Assembly (NCBI RefSeq): GCF_024734385.1
Contig: NZ_JANHAP010000006.1
Location: forward strand, 186,001-250,000
DNA from: Dasania sp. GY-MA-18
GTDB lineage: Bacteria; Pseudomonadota; Gammaproteobacteria; Pseudomonadales; Dasaniaceae
Direction of reading: 5' to 3'
Length of the DNA stretch: 64,000 nucleotides
Shown here: positions 1-8,771 of the stretch, one piece after another
Layout: every line of letters begins with the position of its first letter
Position numbering within the stretch: position 1 is the stretch's first letter
Made by a program: the position numbers and the translations under genes
Notes under the pieces: generated by a model
Told to the model about the DNA's origin: nothing
The model's input: the letters and a program-made list of their open reading frames with translations, nothing else
Database searches by the model: none

Positions 1-1871
1 TTGATTTGCAAGCGGGTGCTAAGGGCGGCGCTCCAGTTTCTGTCCCAGCTTAGGTTGAGGCGGTTGGGGGCAATATTGGCACCGTCCAAGTCGGTATCGA
101 CGCTGCCGCTTTCATCGGAATCGTACTCACCCTCGGTGTAGGCATAACGCAGGCCTAGGGTATCTGCTTGAGTGGCAAACCATTGTACGCGTGTTTCTAC
201 ACCATTCACCTCTGTGCGCTCGCGTTTAATCAGGTACTGACCATCGGCGTTAAGCTGCAAGCGTTGGCCAAAATCGGACTCCGACTGGTAGTAGGTAATC
301 TGGGCGGTAATAGATTGATTGCCATATTCCAGCCCGGCTTCTCTGCTTTGTGCCACTATGGGCTCTAGCTCTAAAAAGCTGTCAACCTGTTGGCCGGCCT
401 CGCTAATACCGCGCAATACTCGGCCTACATCGGGCATAGAAAAACCTTCGGAGTAATTGCCAAACACGCGCCAGTTATCATTGAGGCTGTACTTAGCCCC
501 TAGGTTGTATAGCGTTTCGGAAAATTCAGGGTTACCACCTTGTACCGACTGGCTGCCGTAGCTAAACAGGGTGGTGAAATCATCTACTTTAAGCTCAGAT
601 TTTTCGTGACGTATGCCTGCGGTCACGGTTAATTGTTCTATGCCGGTAAATTCCATTTGCAGGTAAGGGGCATAGTTTTTGTATTCGGTATCGGGTACCC
701 ACTTGCGGCCGGTTTGCACTAGTTGCTGGTAGGTGGTGTCGCTAAAAAAGTCTACGCCGTAAACTAGGTTAATAGGCAGGCCGGCGAGTTGGTCTTTAAT
801 CGCGGTAATTTTTAAACCGTATTTTTCTGAATTATTTTGTGATTGATCAAAAATATCGCTGCCGTAGGCTGGGTCTTGAAAGCTTGCGAATACGCCGCCG
901 CCGTAAGTACCGGCAAAGTCTTGGCTAAAGGCTTGCACCCGCAGTTGATGCCCCAGTATATTTTCGTTGCTGTAATTAAGGCTGAGCAAGGTTACTTTAT
1001 TGCTGGTTGAGTCACCCTCCATTTTTTGTTCTATAGCCGTGGTGGCTATGCCATTAGTAACGCTGCCCGCTACGGAGGTCCAGTCATTATTACCGGCAAC
1101 TTTATAGCGGTTGGCGGTGAACTCTAAACGTTGCTCATCCCAGTTGTAGCCGATTTTGATAAAGGCATTATGGGTTTCGGAGTCCATGGTGTCGCCTTGG
1201 GTGTTGTCAAAACCTATGATGTTGTCGTTGGCATCATAGGCTAAACCCTGGTTGCGATAACCCAAGCTGGCGATCATATCCACATCGCCCGCGCTGCCAG
1301 AAAAACCGTAGTTAAGGCCGTAGCCCAGGCTGTCGCTAATATCTTCTTCTTGAAAATAGCTTTCTACCCGTATGCTTTGTTGTAGCTCTTGAGTGGGCTT
1401 TTTGGTGATTAGGTTAATAATGCCGCCCGAAGCCCCCAGACCGTGTATGGCATTGGCCCCGTGTATCACCTCTACCCGCTCGATGACGGAAGGGTCTATG
1501 GTGTGGCCATCGCGGCCGCCATCGCGCAGGGGGTTGGATTGTGGCACGCCGTCCACCATGTACAGCGGGCTGCGGCCGCGCAGGGTTTCACCGGCGCTGG
1601 TCAATTTTTGGCGGCTGGGGGTAAAGCTGGGGATCAAATTGCCCAGCACGGTAGAGAGGTCATTGTTTACCGCCAGCTGCTGGTTTAAATCCGCTTGGTT
1701 AATGATGGTAACGGTATTGGGTATGGTGCTTAAGGGCTTAGCGGTACGGCTGGCAGTCACCACCATTTCTTCCACACGTTCGTTGCCTGCTGCACTGGCA
1801 AAGGGGGCGGCAAGGGGAGTGGTAAAAGATAGGATCAGCGCTGTAGTGGGTAGGCCGGCTGGGTGGCGCAT
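1..1871 (-). CDS. TonB-dependent siderophore receptor (C-terminus beyond window)
   Basis: Outer-membrane receptor for uptake of a ferric chelate, powered by TonB. About 623 codons are visible; the last beta strands lie before base 1, so it is partial and has no stop here. Translation from ATG at 1869-1871 gives a weak signal peptide, a TonB-box-like VEEMVVTASR stretch, a plug domain with LRGRSPLYMVDGVP, and IERVEVIHGANAIHGLGASGG, followed by barrel sequence rich in aromatic residues. The plug resembles the IutA/aerobactin-type family, but the ligand cannot be named from this. An in-frame ATG at 1920-1922 exists, but it abuts the Fur box and lacks a ribosome site; the 1871 start has AGAGAA upstream. 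A strong Fur box at 1931-1950 predicts iron repression. Confidence 0.88.
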   Translation of the reverse strand, partial: MRHPAGLPTTALILSFTTPLAAPFASAAGNERVEEMVVTASRTAKPLSTIPNTVTIINQADLNQQLAVNNDLSTVLGNLIPSFTPSRQKLTSAGETLRGRSPLYMVDGVPQSNPLRDGGRDGHTIDPSVIERVEVIHGANAIHGLGASGGIINLITKKPTQELQQSIRVESYFQEEDISDSLGYGLNYGFSGSAGDVDMIASLGYRNQGLAYDANDNIIGFDNTQGDTMDSETHNAFIKIGYNWDEQRLEFTANRYKVAGNNDWTSVAGSVTNGIATTAIEQKMEGDSTSNKVTLLSLNYSNENILGHQLRVQAFSQDFAGTYGGGVFASFQDPAYGSDIFDQSQNNSEKYGLKITAIKDQLAGLPINLVYGVDFFSDTTYQQLVQTGRKWVPDTEYKNYAPYLQMEFTGIEQLTVTAGIRHEKSELKVDDFTTLFSYGSQSVQGGNPEFSETLYNLGAKYSLNDNWRVFGNYSEGFSMPDVGRVLRGISEAGQQVDSFLELEPIVAQSREAGLEYGNQSITAQITYYQSESDFGQRLQLNADGQYLIKRERTEVNGVETRVQWFATQADTLGLRYAYTEGEYDSDESGSVDTDLDGANIAPNRLNLSWDRNWSAALSTRLQI

Positions 1872-1930
1872 AGCAAGTTCTCTTTGGTCTGGTTGAGTAT
1901 GATGAGGTTCAAAGGTCTGCATGGTAATGC

Positions 1931-1950
1931 TAATGATAATGATTATCAAT
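1931..1950. promoter_or_regulatory. Fur box upstream of the TonB receptor
   Basis: TAATGATAATGATTATCAAT contains the GATAAT-type hexamers of the classical Fur consensus in direct and inverted order. It lies 60-80 bases upstream of the receptor start at 1871, the expected place for an iron-dependent operator over the promoter. The facing gene at 2166 is over 200 bases away, so the receptor is the likely target. Confidence 0.82.
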
Positions 1951-2165
1951 AGTGTTGTTGCTGTAGCTTGTTGTTTTATAGTGGTTTTGGGTGGGCGAAG
2001 TTGCTGTGTGTTGTTGCGAGCGCCTTAGTTTAGCCATCGCCTTGATAGACAAAGGCGGTTGTTTATTAAGAGGTAAACAATATGCAACTAATTGGTTGTA
2101 TATTGTTTGAGGTGCTGCTTTACTTGCCGTATGTCTAATAGTCATCCCATAAGAGGGAGGTCAGC

Positions 2166-2594
2166 ATGCAGGATGTAATACAGCGTGAAATTATTATTAA
2201 TGCCACGAAAGAGCGGGTTTATAACGCGATAGCTACGCCCGAACAGTTAGTGTTGTGGTTCCCAGAAACACTAGAAGGCGATTATAAGGTGGGCGAGCAG
2301 CCCGTTTTTGGTTTTGGTGAGTACGGTAAAAGCCAAGTGTATATTGTTGCTGCCAACCCCTATGAATATTTTGCCTACCGCTGGGTGCCCGGCGCTAATA
2401 ATTTTTTAGGTGATGTGCTGACTGTGCCTAATACTCTAGTGGAGTTTCGCATACAGGAGCAGGCTCATGGGCAGTGTAAGCTTACCCTCATAGAGTCGGG
2501 TTTTGCCGCTTTGCCGGCCGAAGCGTACACAGAAAACTCTGGCGGTTGGGACTTTATGCTGGGCCGCCTAATAAAATATTTTGCCGCTGCATAA
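2166..2594 (+). CDS. SRPBCC (AHSA1-like) domain protein
   Basis: A 142-residue START/SRPBCC-fold protein of the AHSA1 type. It begins with the usual VIQREIIINATKERVYNAI pattern followed by TPEQLVLWFPE, and has the C-terminal helix motif GGWDFMLGRLIKYF. Family members bind hydrophobic ligands, but no ligand can be deduced. GAGGGAGG upstream of ATG 2166 is a strong ribosome site. Its stop overlaps the start of the downstream ArsR-type regulator by one base (TAATG). Paired AHSA1 and ArsR genes are common in bacteria and are often co-regulated, so translational coupling and autoregulation are likely here. Confidence 0.85.
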   Translation: MQDVIQREIIINATKERVYNAIATPEQLVLWFPETLEGDYKVGEQPVFGFGEYGKSQVYIVAANPYEYFAYRWVPGANNFLGDVLTVPNTLVEFRIQEQAHGQCKLTLIESGFAALPAEAYTENSGGWDFMLGRLIKYFAAA

Positions 2595-2917
2595 TGAGAG
2601 AGGCTGAAATCTATAAGGCACTGGGTGATCCGCTGCGGCTGCAGATAGTCACCCGGCTTGCCAGCGGTTCTACCTATACCATTGGTGAGTTATCCAAAAA
2701 CCTAGGAGTGACTCGTCAAGGTGCCCGCAAGCAATTGCAGGTGCTGGTGTCGGCGGAGCTAGTGCAGCTTATCCCCAAGGGGCGAGAGACGGTGGTGGCC
2801 TTAGAGGTGGAAAAGCTAACAGCTGCGCGGCAATTTATTGCGCAGCTGGAGCGTCAGTGGGATCAGCGCTTACAAGACTTAAAGGCACTGCTGGAAGATG
2901 GGAGTGATAAGCCTTAA
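2594..2917 (+). CDS. ArsR-family winged-helix regulator
   Basis: A 107-residue DNA-binding protein. KALGDPLRLQIVTRLASG is the ArsR-type first helix pair, and YTIGELSKNLGVTRQGARKQL is the recognition helix-turn-helix, followed by a wing containing KGRETVVALE. No cysteine metal-binding motif is present, so it is not a classical metal sensor; it belongs to the metal-independent group usually found beside AHSA1/SRPBCC genes. The start is placed at 2594, overlapping the upstream stop. A longer reading from 2546 would run inside the SRPBCC gene and add unrelated residues. It probably represses its own two-gene operon. Confidence 0.86.
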   Translation: MREAEIYKALGDPLRLQIVTRLASGSTYTIGELSKNLGVTRQGARKQLQVLVSAELVQLIPKGRETVVALEVEKLTAARQFIAQLERQWDQRLQDLKALLEDGSDKP

Positions 2918-2933
2918 ATAGGCTTTGCTTGCA

Positions 2934-3281
2934 CTAGCGCGCAAGCAAAGCTTCTCCTTCAAATGTAATCCCATCCCAACCATGCAGCATAAATGCTCGT
3001 ATATTGCCGTGGTCGTTAGCTTCGGGATGCTGTAGCACATCGTCTCTATAATATTTGCCAAAGCAGGCCAGGGTTTGGGCTGGATCTAAGTTGTTTAACT
3101 GGGCAAAGGCAAAAATTTTACAGGAGCCTTCATTGCTGCCAGCCTCGTTAATAAGCTCTGGGCCGTTGCTAAAGCGGGTAGGGCTGTAATCGTAATGTTC
3201 GGCAATCACGGCCATGACTTGGTCAAACTCTACGCTGTTGGGCGCTTGCTGTAGTTGTTGTAGTAAGGTTGTTAAAGACAT
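2934..3281 (-). CDS. HopJ-family protein
   Basis: A 115-residue protein matching the HopJ family (Pfam HopJ): a helical N-terminus, then YSPTRFSNG, EGSCKIFAFAQLNNL, TLACFGKYYRDDVL and NIRAFMLHGWDGITFEG, which are the conserved blocks. The family is named after a Pseudomonas syringae secreted protein, but homologues occur widely in free-living gammaproteobacteria without type III secretion. No secretion genes are in this window, so a housekeeping role of unknown nature is more likely than an effector role. It ends convergently with the ArsR gene and starts just downstream of the EamA permease gene (24-base gap), with which it may be co-transcribed. Confidence 0.85.
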   Translation of the reverse strand: MSLTTLLQQLQQAPNSVEFDQVMAVIAEHYDYSPTRFSNGPELINEAGSNEGSCKIFAFAQLNNLDPAQTLACFGKYYRDDVLQHPEANDHGNIRAFMLHGWDGITFEGEALLAR

Positions 3282-3304
3282 GGGGTCTCCTTTTAAAAGC
3301 TAAA

Positions 3305-4174
3305 TTATTCTTTGCCAAAACGTAAAATCAGCAGCCCGCCCAGTACCACCAGGGCTATGCCCAGCAGTGTCCAGCCATCGGGTATGTGGCCCCAGATCAG
3401 CCATTCTAATAGCCCGGCAAATACCACCGAGAAGTAGCTGGTGGGGGCTAATATAGAGGGTTTAACGTAGGCAAAGGCGGTAGTGTATAGGTGCAGGCTT
3501 AGGTACATGGCTAAGCCTATATATATTAACCATGGCCAAGCGTGAGAGGGTATGGAACGGTATTCATAAATAAAATAGGGGGTCACAAATAGCAGTGAGA
3601 TAAAAAAGTAGTAAAACAGTATGCGCCCGCTGGGCTCGGTTTTACTGAGCAAACTGGTAGAGACCATGGATATAGCTAAGCCTACGCCCGATAACAGGCC
3701 AAATATATGCCAGCCACTAATGCCGTGCTGGCCGGCGCGCAAAATCACGCTAATGCCTATAAAGCCTATGATTAGCGGCAACCAGCGCGTTTTGGGTATG
3801 CCTAAGCCCAGCCAAAAAAAGATGATGATGGGGACTACCAGCGGCGCGGCGTTTCTCAGCAGGGTGGTATCCACTAGGGGGATGTATTGCAGGGCCAGCC
3901 AGTACACATAAAAACCAACTAGGCCGCCCAGACTGCGAATGGTGTGTAACCAGGGATGCTGGGTTTTAAGGCCAGCTAAACGGTGCTTGAGCAGCCAGGG
4001 CAGGCAGCACAGCAGGCAGAAAAAGTACTGAAAAAATACGATGGCCGAGGCGTTGACGTCACTGCCTATGTGTTTGCCCACCGCGCCCACGGTACTGGCA
4101 ATCAGTACGGTGATGATACCCAGACTAATGCCTAGGGCCAGTTTATTGTTGGGGGCGCTGTTGTTATTGGACAC
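3305..4174 (-). CDS. EamA/DMT-family permease
   Basis: A 289-residue inner-membrane protein with about ten hydrophobic segments in two repeated halves, typical of the drug/metabolite transporter superfamily (EamA domains at roughly 12-145 and 155-285). The first half contains FFQYFFCLLCCLPWLLK and the second LAPTSYFSVVFAGLLEWLIWG, the characteristic motif near the end of the second EamA repeat. Substrates in this family range from amino acids and nucleotides to S-adenosylmethionine, and none can be inferred. HopJ follows 24 bases downstream on the same strand. Confidence 0.88.
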   Translation of the reverse strand: MSNNNSAPNNKLALGISLGIITVLIASTVGAVGKHIGSDVNASAIVFFQYFFCLLCCLPWLLKHRLAGLKTQHPWLHTIRSLGGLVGFYVYWLALQYIPLVDTTLLRNAAPLVVPIIIFFWLGLGIPKTRWLPLIIGFIGISVILRAGQHGISGWHIFGLLSGVGLAISMVSTSLLSKTEPSGRILFYYFFISLLFVTPYFIYEYRSIPSHAWPWLIYIGLAMYLSLHLYTTAFAYVKPSILAPTSYFSVVFAGLLEWLIWGHIPDGWTLLGIALVVLGGLLILRFGKE

Positions 4175-4238
4175 GTATTTCCTAAGGGCTAGGGGATAAA
4201 ACAGGAATAATTATAGCGTTTTTCTTCGGCGCTCGCCC

Positions 4239-4266
4239 CTTGAAATCCTCAGGCCAGCCCTCATAT
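4239..4266 (+). promoter_or_regulatory. Heat-shock sigma-32 promoter of htpG
   Basis: CTTGAAA at 4239-4245, a 13-base spacer, then CCTCATAT at 4259-4266. These match the sigma-32 -35 (CTTGAAA) exactly and the -10 (CCCCATNT) with one mismatch. It lies about 80 bases upstream of the htpG start, consistent with htpG being a classical heat-shock regulon member. Confidence 0.8.
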
Positions 4267-4344
4267 CCCTTGCAAGCGAGTTAAAATGCCTCTTGCGTGG
4301 CGAGGGGGTTAATAAATGATCAGTGGTTTAGGAGCATGTTAACC

Positions 4345-6270
4345 ATGGCAACAGCAGAAAAAGAAACTTTAGGCTTTCAAACCGAAGCCAAGCAATTATT
4401 ACAGTTGATGATTCACTCTCTTTATTCCAACAAAGAGATCTTCCTGCGTGAATTAATCTCCAATGCCTCAGACGCCGCCGATAAGCTGCGCTTTGAAGCT
4501 CTGGCCGATGGCTCGCTGTATGAGAACGACCCCGATCTTAAAATTACTATCACTTTTGATAAAGATGCCAAAACCATCACCATCGCCGATAACGGCATAG
4601 GTATGTCAAAAGAAGACGTGATCAACCACTTAGGTACTATTGCCAAATCGGGTACTGCTGAATTTTTAAGCAAGCTTAGCGGCGACCAAAAGAAAGATTC
4701 ACATCTGATCGGCCAATTTGGTGTGGGCTTTTACTCAGCCTTTATAGTGGCCGAGCGGGTAGAGGTGTTAACCCGTCGCGCCGGTTTAGATAAGGCCGAG
4801 GGGGTACGCTGGGAGTCAGAGGGCGAAGCTGACTTTAGCGTAGAGACTATAGAGAAAGCCGATAGAGGCACCACCATTATTTTGCACCTGCGCGAAGACG
4901 ACGCAGACTTTGCCGATAGCTGGCGCATACGCTCTATAGTGAAAAAATACTCTGACCATATTGCGCTACCGGTAATGATGGAAAAGCAAGATATGGCTGC
5001 ACCTGCTGAAGAGGGTGAAGAAGAGAAAAAAGAAGAAAACAAAGCGCCAGAATTTGAAACCATCAACAACGCCACAGCCTTGTGGACACGCTCGCGCGCT
5101 GATGTAAAAGACGAAGAATACAAAGAGTTTTACAAGTTAGTGTCGCACGATTTTGAAGAGCCACTCACTTGGAGTCACAACAAAGTAGAAGGTAAGCTGG
5201 AGTACAACAGCCTATTATATGTGCCTAAGCGCGCACCTTTCGATATGTGGAACCGCGATGCCAGCCGTGGCTTAAAGCTTTACGTACAGCGCACCTTTAT
5301 TATGGATGACGCTGAACAGTTCCTGCCTATGTACTTGCGCTTTATTAAAGGTGTGGTAGATAGCAACGACTTATCATTAAACGTCTCGCGTGAAATCTTA
5401 CAGCAAGACCCTGCTGTGGATTCTATGAAATCGGCCTTAACCAAGCGTGTATTAGACATGCTGTCGAAAATGGCTAAGAACAAGCCGGAAGAATACGCTG
5501 AGTTTTGGAAAGAGTTTGGTCAGGTATTAAAAGAAGGCCCAGCTGAAGATTTTGCCAACAAAGAAAAAATTGCCAAGTTATTCCGCTTTAGCACCACCCA
5601 CACCAATGTGGAAGCGCAAGATCAGTCTTTGGAAGATTACATAGGCCGCATGAAAGAAGGCCAAAAAGATATTTACTATGTGGCGGGTGAAAACTTCACC
5701 ACTGCTAAAAACAGCCCGCATTTGGAAGTGTTCCGTAAAAAAGGCATAGAAGTGTTGTTGTTGTCGGATCGCGTGGACGAGTGGTTAATGGGTCACTTAA
5801 TGGAATTTGATGGCAAGAAATTCCACGACGTGGGCAAAGGGCAGCTAGACCTTGGCGAGTTGGAAGATGAAAACGACAAGAAAGAGCAGGAAGAGCTAGC
5901 AACCGCAAATAAAGATTTAATCGAGCGTGTTAAAACCGTATTGGCTGACAAGGTAGAGGAAGTGCGGGTCACTAACCGCTTAACCGAGTCGCCTGCGTGC
6001 TTGGTGGTGGGCGAGCAAGATATGGGGGCGCAAATGCGTCGTATCTTAGAGCAGGCAGGGCAAAAAGTGCCTGAGTCCAAGCCTATTTTTGAGCTTAACC
6101 CCGAGCACTCGTTGGTGAAAAAACTGGATGCTGAGCAAGATGAAGATCGCTTTGCTGACTTAGTAGAGATACTGTTTGATCAGTCGCACTTAGCAGAGGG
6201 CGCGCAGCTTGATGATCCTGCTTCGTTTGTACACCGTTTAAACAAGCTAATACTAGAGTTAAGTAACTAA
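4345..6270 (+). CDS. htpG: Molecular chaperone HtpG (bacterial Hsp90)
   Basis: A 641-residue cytosolic ATP-dependent chaperone, close to the usual ~625. The N-terminal GHKL ATPase shows [16 protein letters not shown] (catalytic Glu at 36, Mg-binding Asn at 40), ADNGIGM and [11 protein letters not shown]. The middle domain carries the catalytic-loop region [14 protein letters not shown], and the C-terminal dimerisation domain ends in [12 protein letters not shown]. An acidic, lysine/glutamate-rich insert (about residues 218-235) lies between the N and middle domains. ATG 4345 is chosen because GGAG sits ten bases upstream and the protein then starts [16 protein letters not shown] at 4297 would add 16 unconserved residues. 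It is driven by a sigma-32-like promoter and ends at a strong terminator. Confidence 0.97.
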   Translation: MATAEKETLGFQTEAKQLLQLMIHSLYSNKEIFLRELISNASDAADKLRFEALADGSLYENDPDLKITITFDKDAKTITIADNGIGMSKEDVINHLGTIAKSGTAEFLSKLSGDQKKDSHLIGQFGVGFYSAFIVAERVEVLTRRAGLDKAEGVRWESEGEADFSVETIEKADRGTTIILHLREDDADFADSWRIRSIVKKYSDHIALPVMMEKQDMAAPAEEGEEEKKEENKAPEFETINNATALWTRSRADVKDEEYKEFYKLVSHDFEEPLTWSHNKVEGKLEYNSLLYVPKRAPFDMWNRDASRGLKLYVQRTFIMDDAEQFLPMYLRFIKGVVDSNDLSLNVSREILQQDPAVDSMKSALTKRVLDMLSKMAKNKPEEYAEFWKEFGQVLKEGPAEDFANKEKIAKLFRFSTTHTNVEAQDQSLEDYIGRMKEGQKDIYYVAGENFTTAKNSPHLEVFRKKGIEVLLLSDRVDEWLMGHLMEFDGKKFHDVGKGQLDLGELEDENDKKEQEELATANKDLIERVKTVLADKVEEVRVTNRLTESPACLVVGEQDMGAQMRRILEQAGQKVPESKPIFELNPEHSLVKKLDAEQDEDRFADLVEILFDQSHLAEGAQLDDPASFVHRLNKLILELSN

Positions 6271-6288
6271 AACGGTACTCTAAACAAA

Positions 6289-6318
6289 AAACGGCGGCCT
6301 TAAGGTCGCCGTTTTTTT
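6289..6318 (+). terminator. Rho-independent terminator after htpG
   Basis: AACGGCGGCC, TTAA loop, GGTCGCCGTT, then a run of T. A GC-rich ten-base stem with one G-T pair and a U tract, 18 bases after the htpG stop. Confidence 0.9.
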
Positions 6319-6405
6319 ATGGGCCTGCTATATACCGCCTAAGGGGCTATAGCAGCTATAATATGATAACGATAAAACACCCGTCTAAGGTTTGATATAA
6401 AAACT

Positions 6406-7422
6406 ATGCTTAAACCCTCAAAAGTTGCCGTGTTGGGCGGTGGTAGTTTTGGTACTGCTATCGCCAATATTATGGCCAATAATGGTCACTCCGTGTGTTT
6501 GTGGATGCGCAACGACCAGCGTGCCGATGAAATTAATCAGCAACATATTAACCGCAGTTACCTGCCCGACTACCCTCTAAATGAACAGTTACAGGCCAGT
6601 ACCGATTTAGCAGCGGCGGTACAGGGCTGCGAGATTGTGTTTATGGCCGTGCCCAGTAGCTCTTCCCGGGCGGTGGCTAAAGAGTTAGTTGCACATATAG
6701 CCGATGGCTGTATTTTGATTAGCACTACCAAGGGCATAGAGCCTGAAAATTTTAAGCTGATGAGCCAGGTGTTGGCAGAAGAAATTCCCCAGGCACGTAT
6801 AGGCGTATTAAGCGGCCCCAACCTCGCTAAGGAAATTGCCGCAGGCCAAATTACCGGTACAGTGATAGCCAGCGAAGATGATGAGTTAAACGAAACCATA
6901 CAAACCTTATTGCACAGCGGCACATTTAGAGTGTACGCCAGCAATGATGTGTTTGGTGTGGAGTTAGGCGGTGCCTTAAAAAATATTTACGCCATTATTT
7001 CAGGCATGGCTGCCGCTATGGGTACCGGCCAAAATACCATTAGCATGTTAATGACCCGCAGCCTGGCTGAAATGAGCCGCTTTGCGGTGCATAAAGGCGC
7101 TGACCCTATGACCTTTTTAGGCTTGGCTGGGGTAGGTGATTTAATTGCTACTTGTATGTCACCCCTAAGTCGTAACTACCGAGTGGGTTATCAGTTGGGC
7201 GAAGGTAAAGCGCTGGATGATATAGTCGCCGAGTTGGGGCAGGTCGCTGAAGGGGTCAATACCTTAAAGCTGATTAAGCAGCAGTCCGATGAGCTGGGGA
7301 TTTATATGCCGCTGGTGTCGGCGCTATATGATGTGATTTACAATAAAAAAACCATTAAAGAAGTGGTGGGGGCGATGATGTTTTCAGAGCAAAACCGCGA
7401 TGTGGAATTTACCGTACAGTAA
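6406..7422 (+). CDS. gpsA: NAD(P)+-dependent glycerol-3-phosphate dehydrogenase
   Basis: A 338-residue cytosolic enzyme reducing dihydroxyacetone phosphate to sn-glycerol-3-phosphate for phospholipid synthesis. The Rossmann motif [19 protein letters not shown] is at about residues 9-27. [21 protein letters not shown] and the catalytic-lysine block [19 protein letters not shown] follow, with the substrate-binding [13 protein letters not shown] near residue 258. Length matches the family. A TATAAT -10-like hexamer lies at 6357-6362, though a good -35 is not evident. sixA follows 18 bases downstream, so the two are probably co-transcribed. Confidence 0.97.
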   Translation: MLKPSKVAVLGGGSFGTAIANIMANNGHSVCLWMRNDQRADEINQQHINRSYLPDYPLNEQLQASTDLAAAVQGCEIVFMAVPSSSSRAVAKELVAHIADGCILISTTKGIEPENFKLMSQVLAEEIPQARIGVLSGPNLAKEIAAGQITGTVIASEDDELNETIQTLLHSGTFRVYASNDVFGVELGGALKNIYAIISGMAAAMGTGQNTISMLMTRSLAEMSRFAVHKGADPMTFLGLAGVGDLIATCMSPLSRNYRVGYQLGEGKALDDIVAELGQVAEGVNTLKLIKQQSDELGIYMPLVSALYDVIYNKKTIKEVVGAMMFSEQNRDVEFTVQ

Positions 7423-7440
7423 GTTTTTAAGGGCTAGCTT

Positions 7441-7914
7441 ATGGAAATCGTCATACTGCGTCACGGCCAAGCCGAAGGTTATGCTACCAGTGACGCCAGC
7501 CGTAATTTAACTGAGCGCGGCAAAGCGGATGCCTTGCGTGCCGGTGCTTGCCTGGCTGAGTTAGGTCTACAGTTTGACGCGCTATGGGTTAGCCCCTATG
7601 TGCGCGCGCAACAAACTGCGCAGCAGTTGTTAACCAGCTTGCCCGATTTACAAATAGTTAGTCTGGATATGCTCACCCCAGAGTCCGATCTTAAGTCTGT
7701 GTTTGACTTTATTCATCGCAGCGGCCTGCAGCGTGTCTTGTTGGTGAGTCATCAGCCCTTAGTGAGTGACTTGGTGGCTTATATGACCGAGCCTAATGGC
7801 TACGGTCCTGCCATGGCGCCTGCCAGTATGGCCTGCGTAGAAAATAAACACGGCCTGCCGGGCTGCGGTGAGTTGCGCTGGCTGCGCCATGCACCAGAGT
7901 TTGCTAGGGAGTAG
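7441..7914 (+). CDS. sixA: Phosphohistidine phosphatase SixA
   Basis: A 157-residue histidine-phosphatase-superfamily enzyme. MEIVILRHGQAEGYATSD carries the RHG catalytic motif at residues 7-9, with the SixA-type short insert and the second active-site block VLLVSHQPLVSDLVAYM near residue 105. E. coli SixA removes phosphate from histidine phosphocarrier domains, including NPr of the nitrogen PTS. That is of interest because a PtsP-like enzyme I lies at 18233 in this window. It starts 18 bases after gpsA and is followed after two bases by the hydrolase gene, giving a tight gpsA-sixA-hydrolase operon. Confidence 0.93.
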   Translation: MEIVILRHGQAEGYATSDASRNLTERGKADALRAGACLAELGLQFDALWVSPYVRAQQTAQQLLTSLPDLQIVSLDMLTPESDLKSVFDFIHRSGLQRVLLVSHQPLVSDLVAYMTEPNGYGPAMAPASMACVENKHGLPGCGELRWLRHAPEFARE

Positions 7915-7916
7915 TT

Positions 7917-8771
7917 ATGGCGGTGGTGCAAGAGCAGCGTTTTCACGTTAATGCTTATCAGTTGGCTGCTAAAGAGTGGCACGCAGACGCGGCGGTAAAA
8001 GTAATCGCCCTGCACGGTTGGCTGGATAATGCCAATAGCTTTGATGAGTTGGCGGCGCGTTTGCCGCAGTGTCATATAGTGGCGCTGGATTCTCCCGGGC
8101 ACGGTTTTAGCGATCACAAGCAGCAACAAGCTACTTATAATATTTGGGATGACCTGCTGGATATTTTAGCGGTGGCCGATGCCCTGGGTTGGCAGCAGTT
8201 TCATTTAATGGGCCATTCTCGTGGCGCTATTATGAGCGTGTTATTGGCGGCCGCCATGCCTGAGCGGGTACTGTCCTTGTTGATGTTGGATGGCATATTT
8301 CCCCCCAAGTTTGATTTGCAAAACAGTCCGCAGTTATTGGCAGATTTTTTAAACGGTTATCGCAAGCCCGATAAAAAGATGCCCAGCTATAACAGTCTAG
8401 AGGATGCTATTAAAGCGCGCTTAAAGGCGGCAGATATGAGTGAGGCGGCGGTGCAAAAAATTGTTGAGCGCGGGGTAAAAAAGGTGGCGGGTAAATATAC
8501 CTGGGTAGCTGACCCTAAGCTGCGTTTAGCCTCGGCGATACGATTATCCCCAGAGCATAGCGACGCCATGCTGAAGGCGATTACCATGCCCGCATTATTA
8601 TTGTTGGCCGAGCGGGGCTTTGTGGTGCGCGAGGGAGCGGTTGAGCGTTTGCAGCAATACCCGCATATAGTTTATGAAATATTACCGGGTAATCATCACT
8701 TTCATATGGAGCAGCAGGCTGAGTTGATTGCCCAGCGTGCTCAGCAATTTTACCAAGGGTTTAGCGCTTAG
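7917..8771 (+). CDS. Alpha/beta-hydrolase
   Basis: A 284-residue soluble alpha/beta-hydrolase. The oxyanion region is VIALHGWLDNANSF, the nucleophile elbow is MGHSRGAIMS (Ser near residue 102), and LPGNHHFHMEQ near residue 262 supplies the catalytic His. Family members include esterases and acyl hydrolases, and the substrate is unknown. It starts two bases after the sixA stop, so it is translationally coupled to gpsA-sixA. Its stop overlaps that of the convergent diguanylate cyclase gene by four bases. Confidence 0.88.
   Translation: MAVVQEQRFHVNAYQLAAKEWHADAAVKVIALHGWLDNANSFDELAARLPQCHIVALDSPGHGFSDHKQQQATYNIWDDLLDILAVADALGWQQFHLMGHSRGAIMSVLLAAAMPERVLSLLMLDGIFPPKFDLQNSPQLLADFLNGYRKPDKKMPSYNSLEDAIKARLKAADMSEAAVQKIVERGVKKVAGKYTWVADPKLRLASAIRLSPEHSDAMLKAITMPALLLLAERGFVVREGAVERLQQYPHIVYEILPGNHHFHMEQQAELIAQRAQQFYQGFSA

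Noticed and set aside
1393-1896. 167-codon plus-strand open frame opposite the TonB receptor
   Set aside because: It is antisense to well-conserved plug-domain coding sequence, so it is a shadow frame.
1930-2145. 71-codon minus-strand open frame in the gap between the TonB receptor and the SRPBCC gene
   Set aside because: It overlaps the Fur box, has low-complexity composition, no ribosome site and no recognisable protein features.
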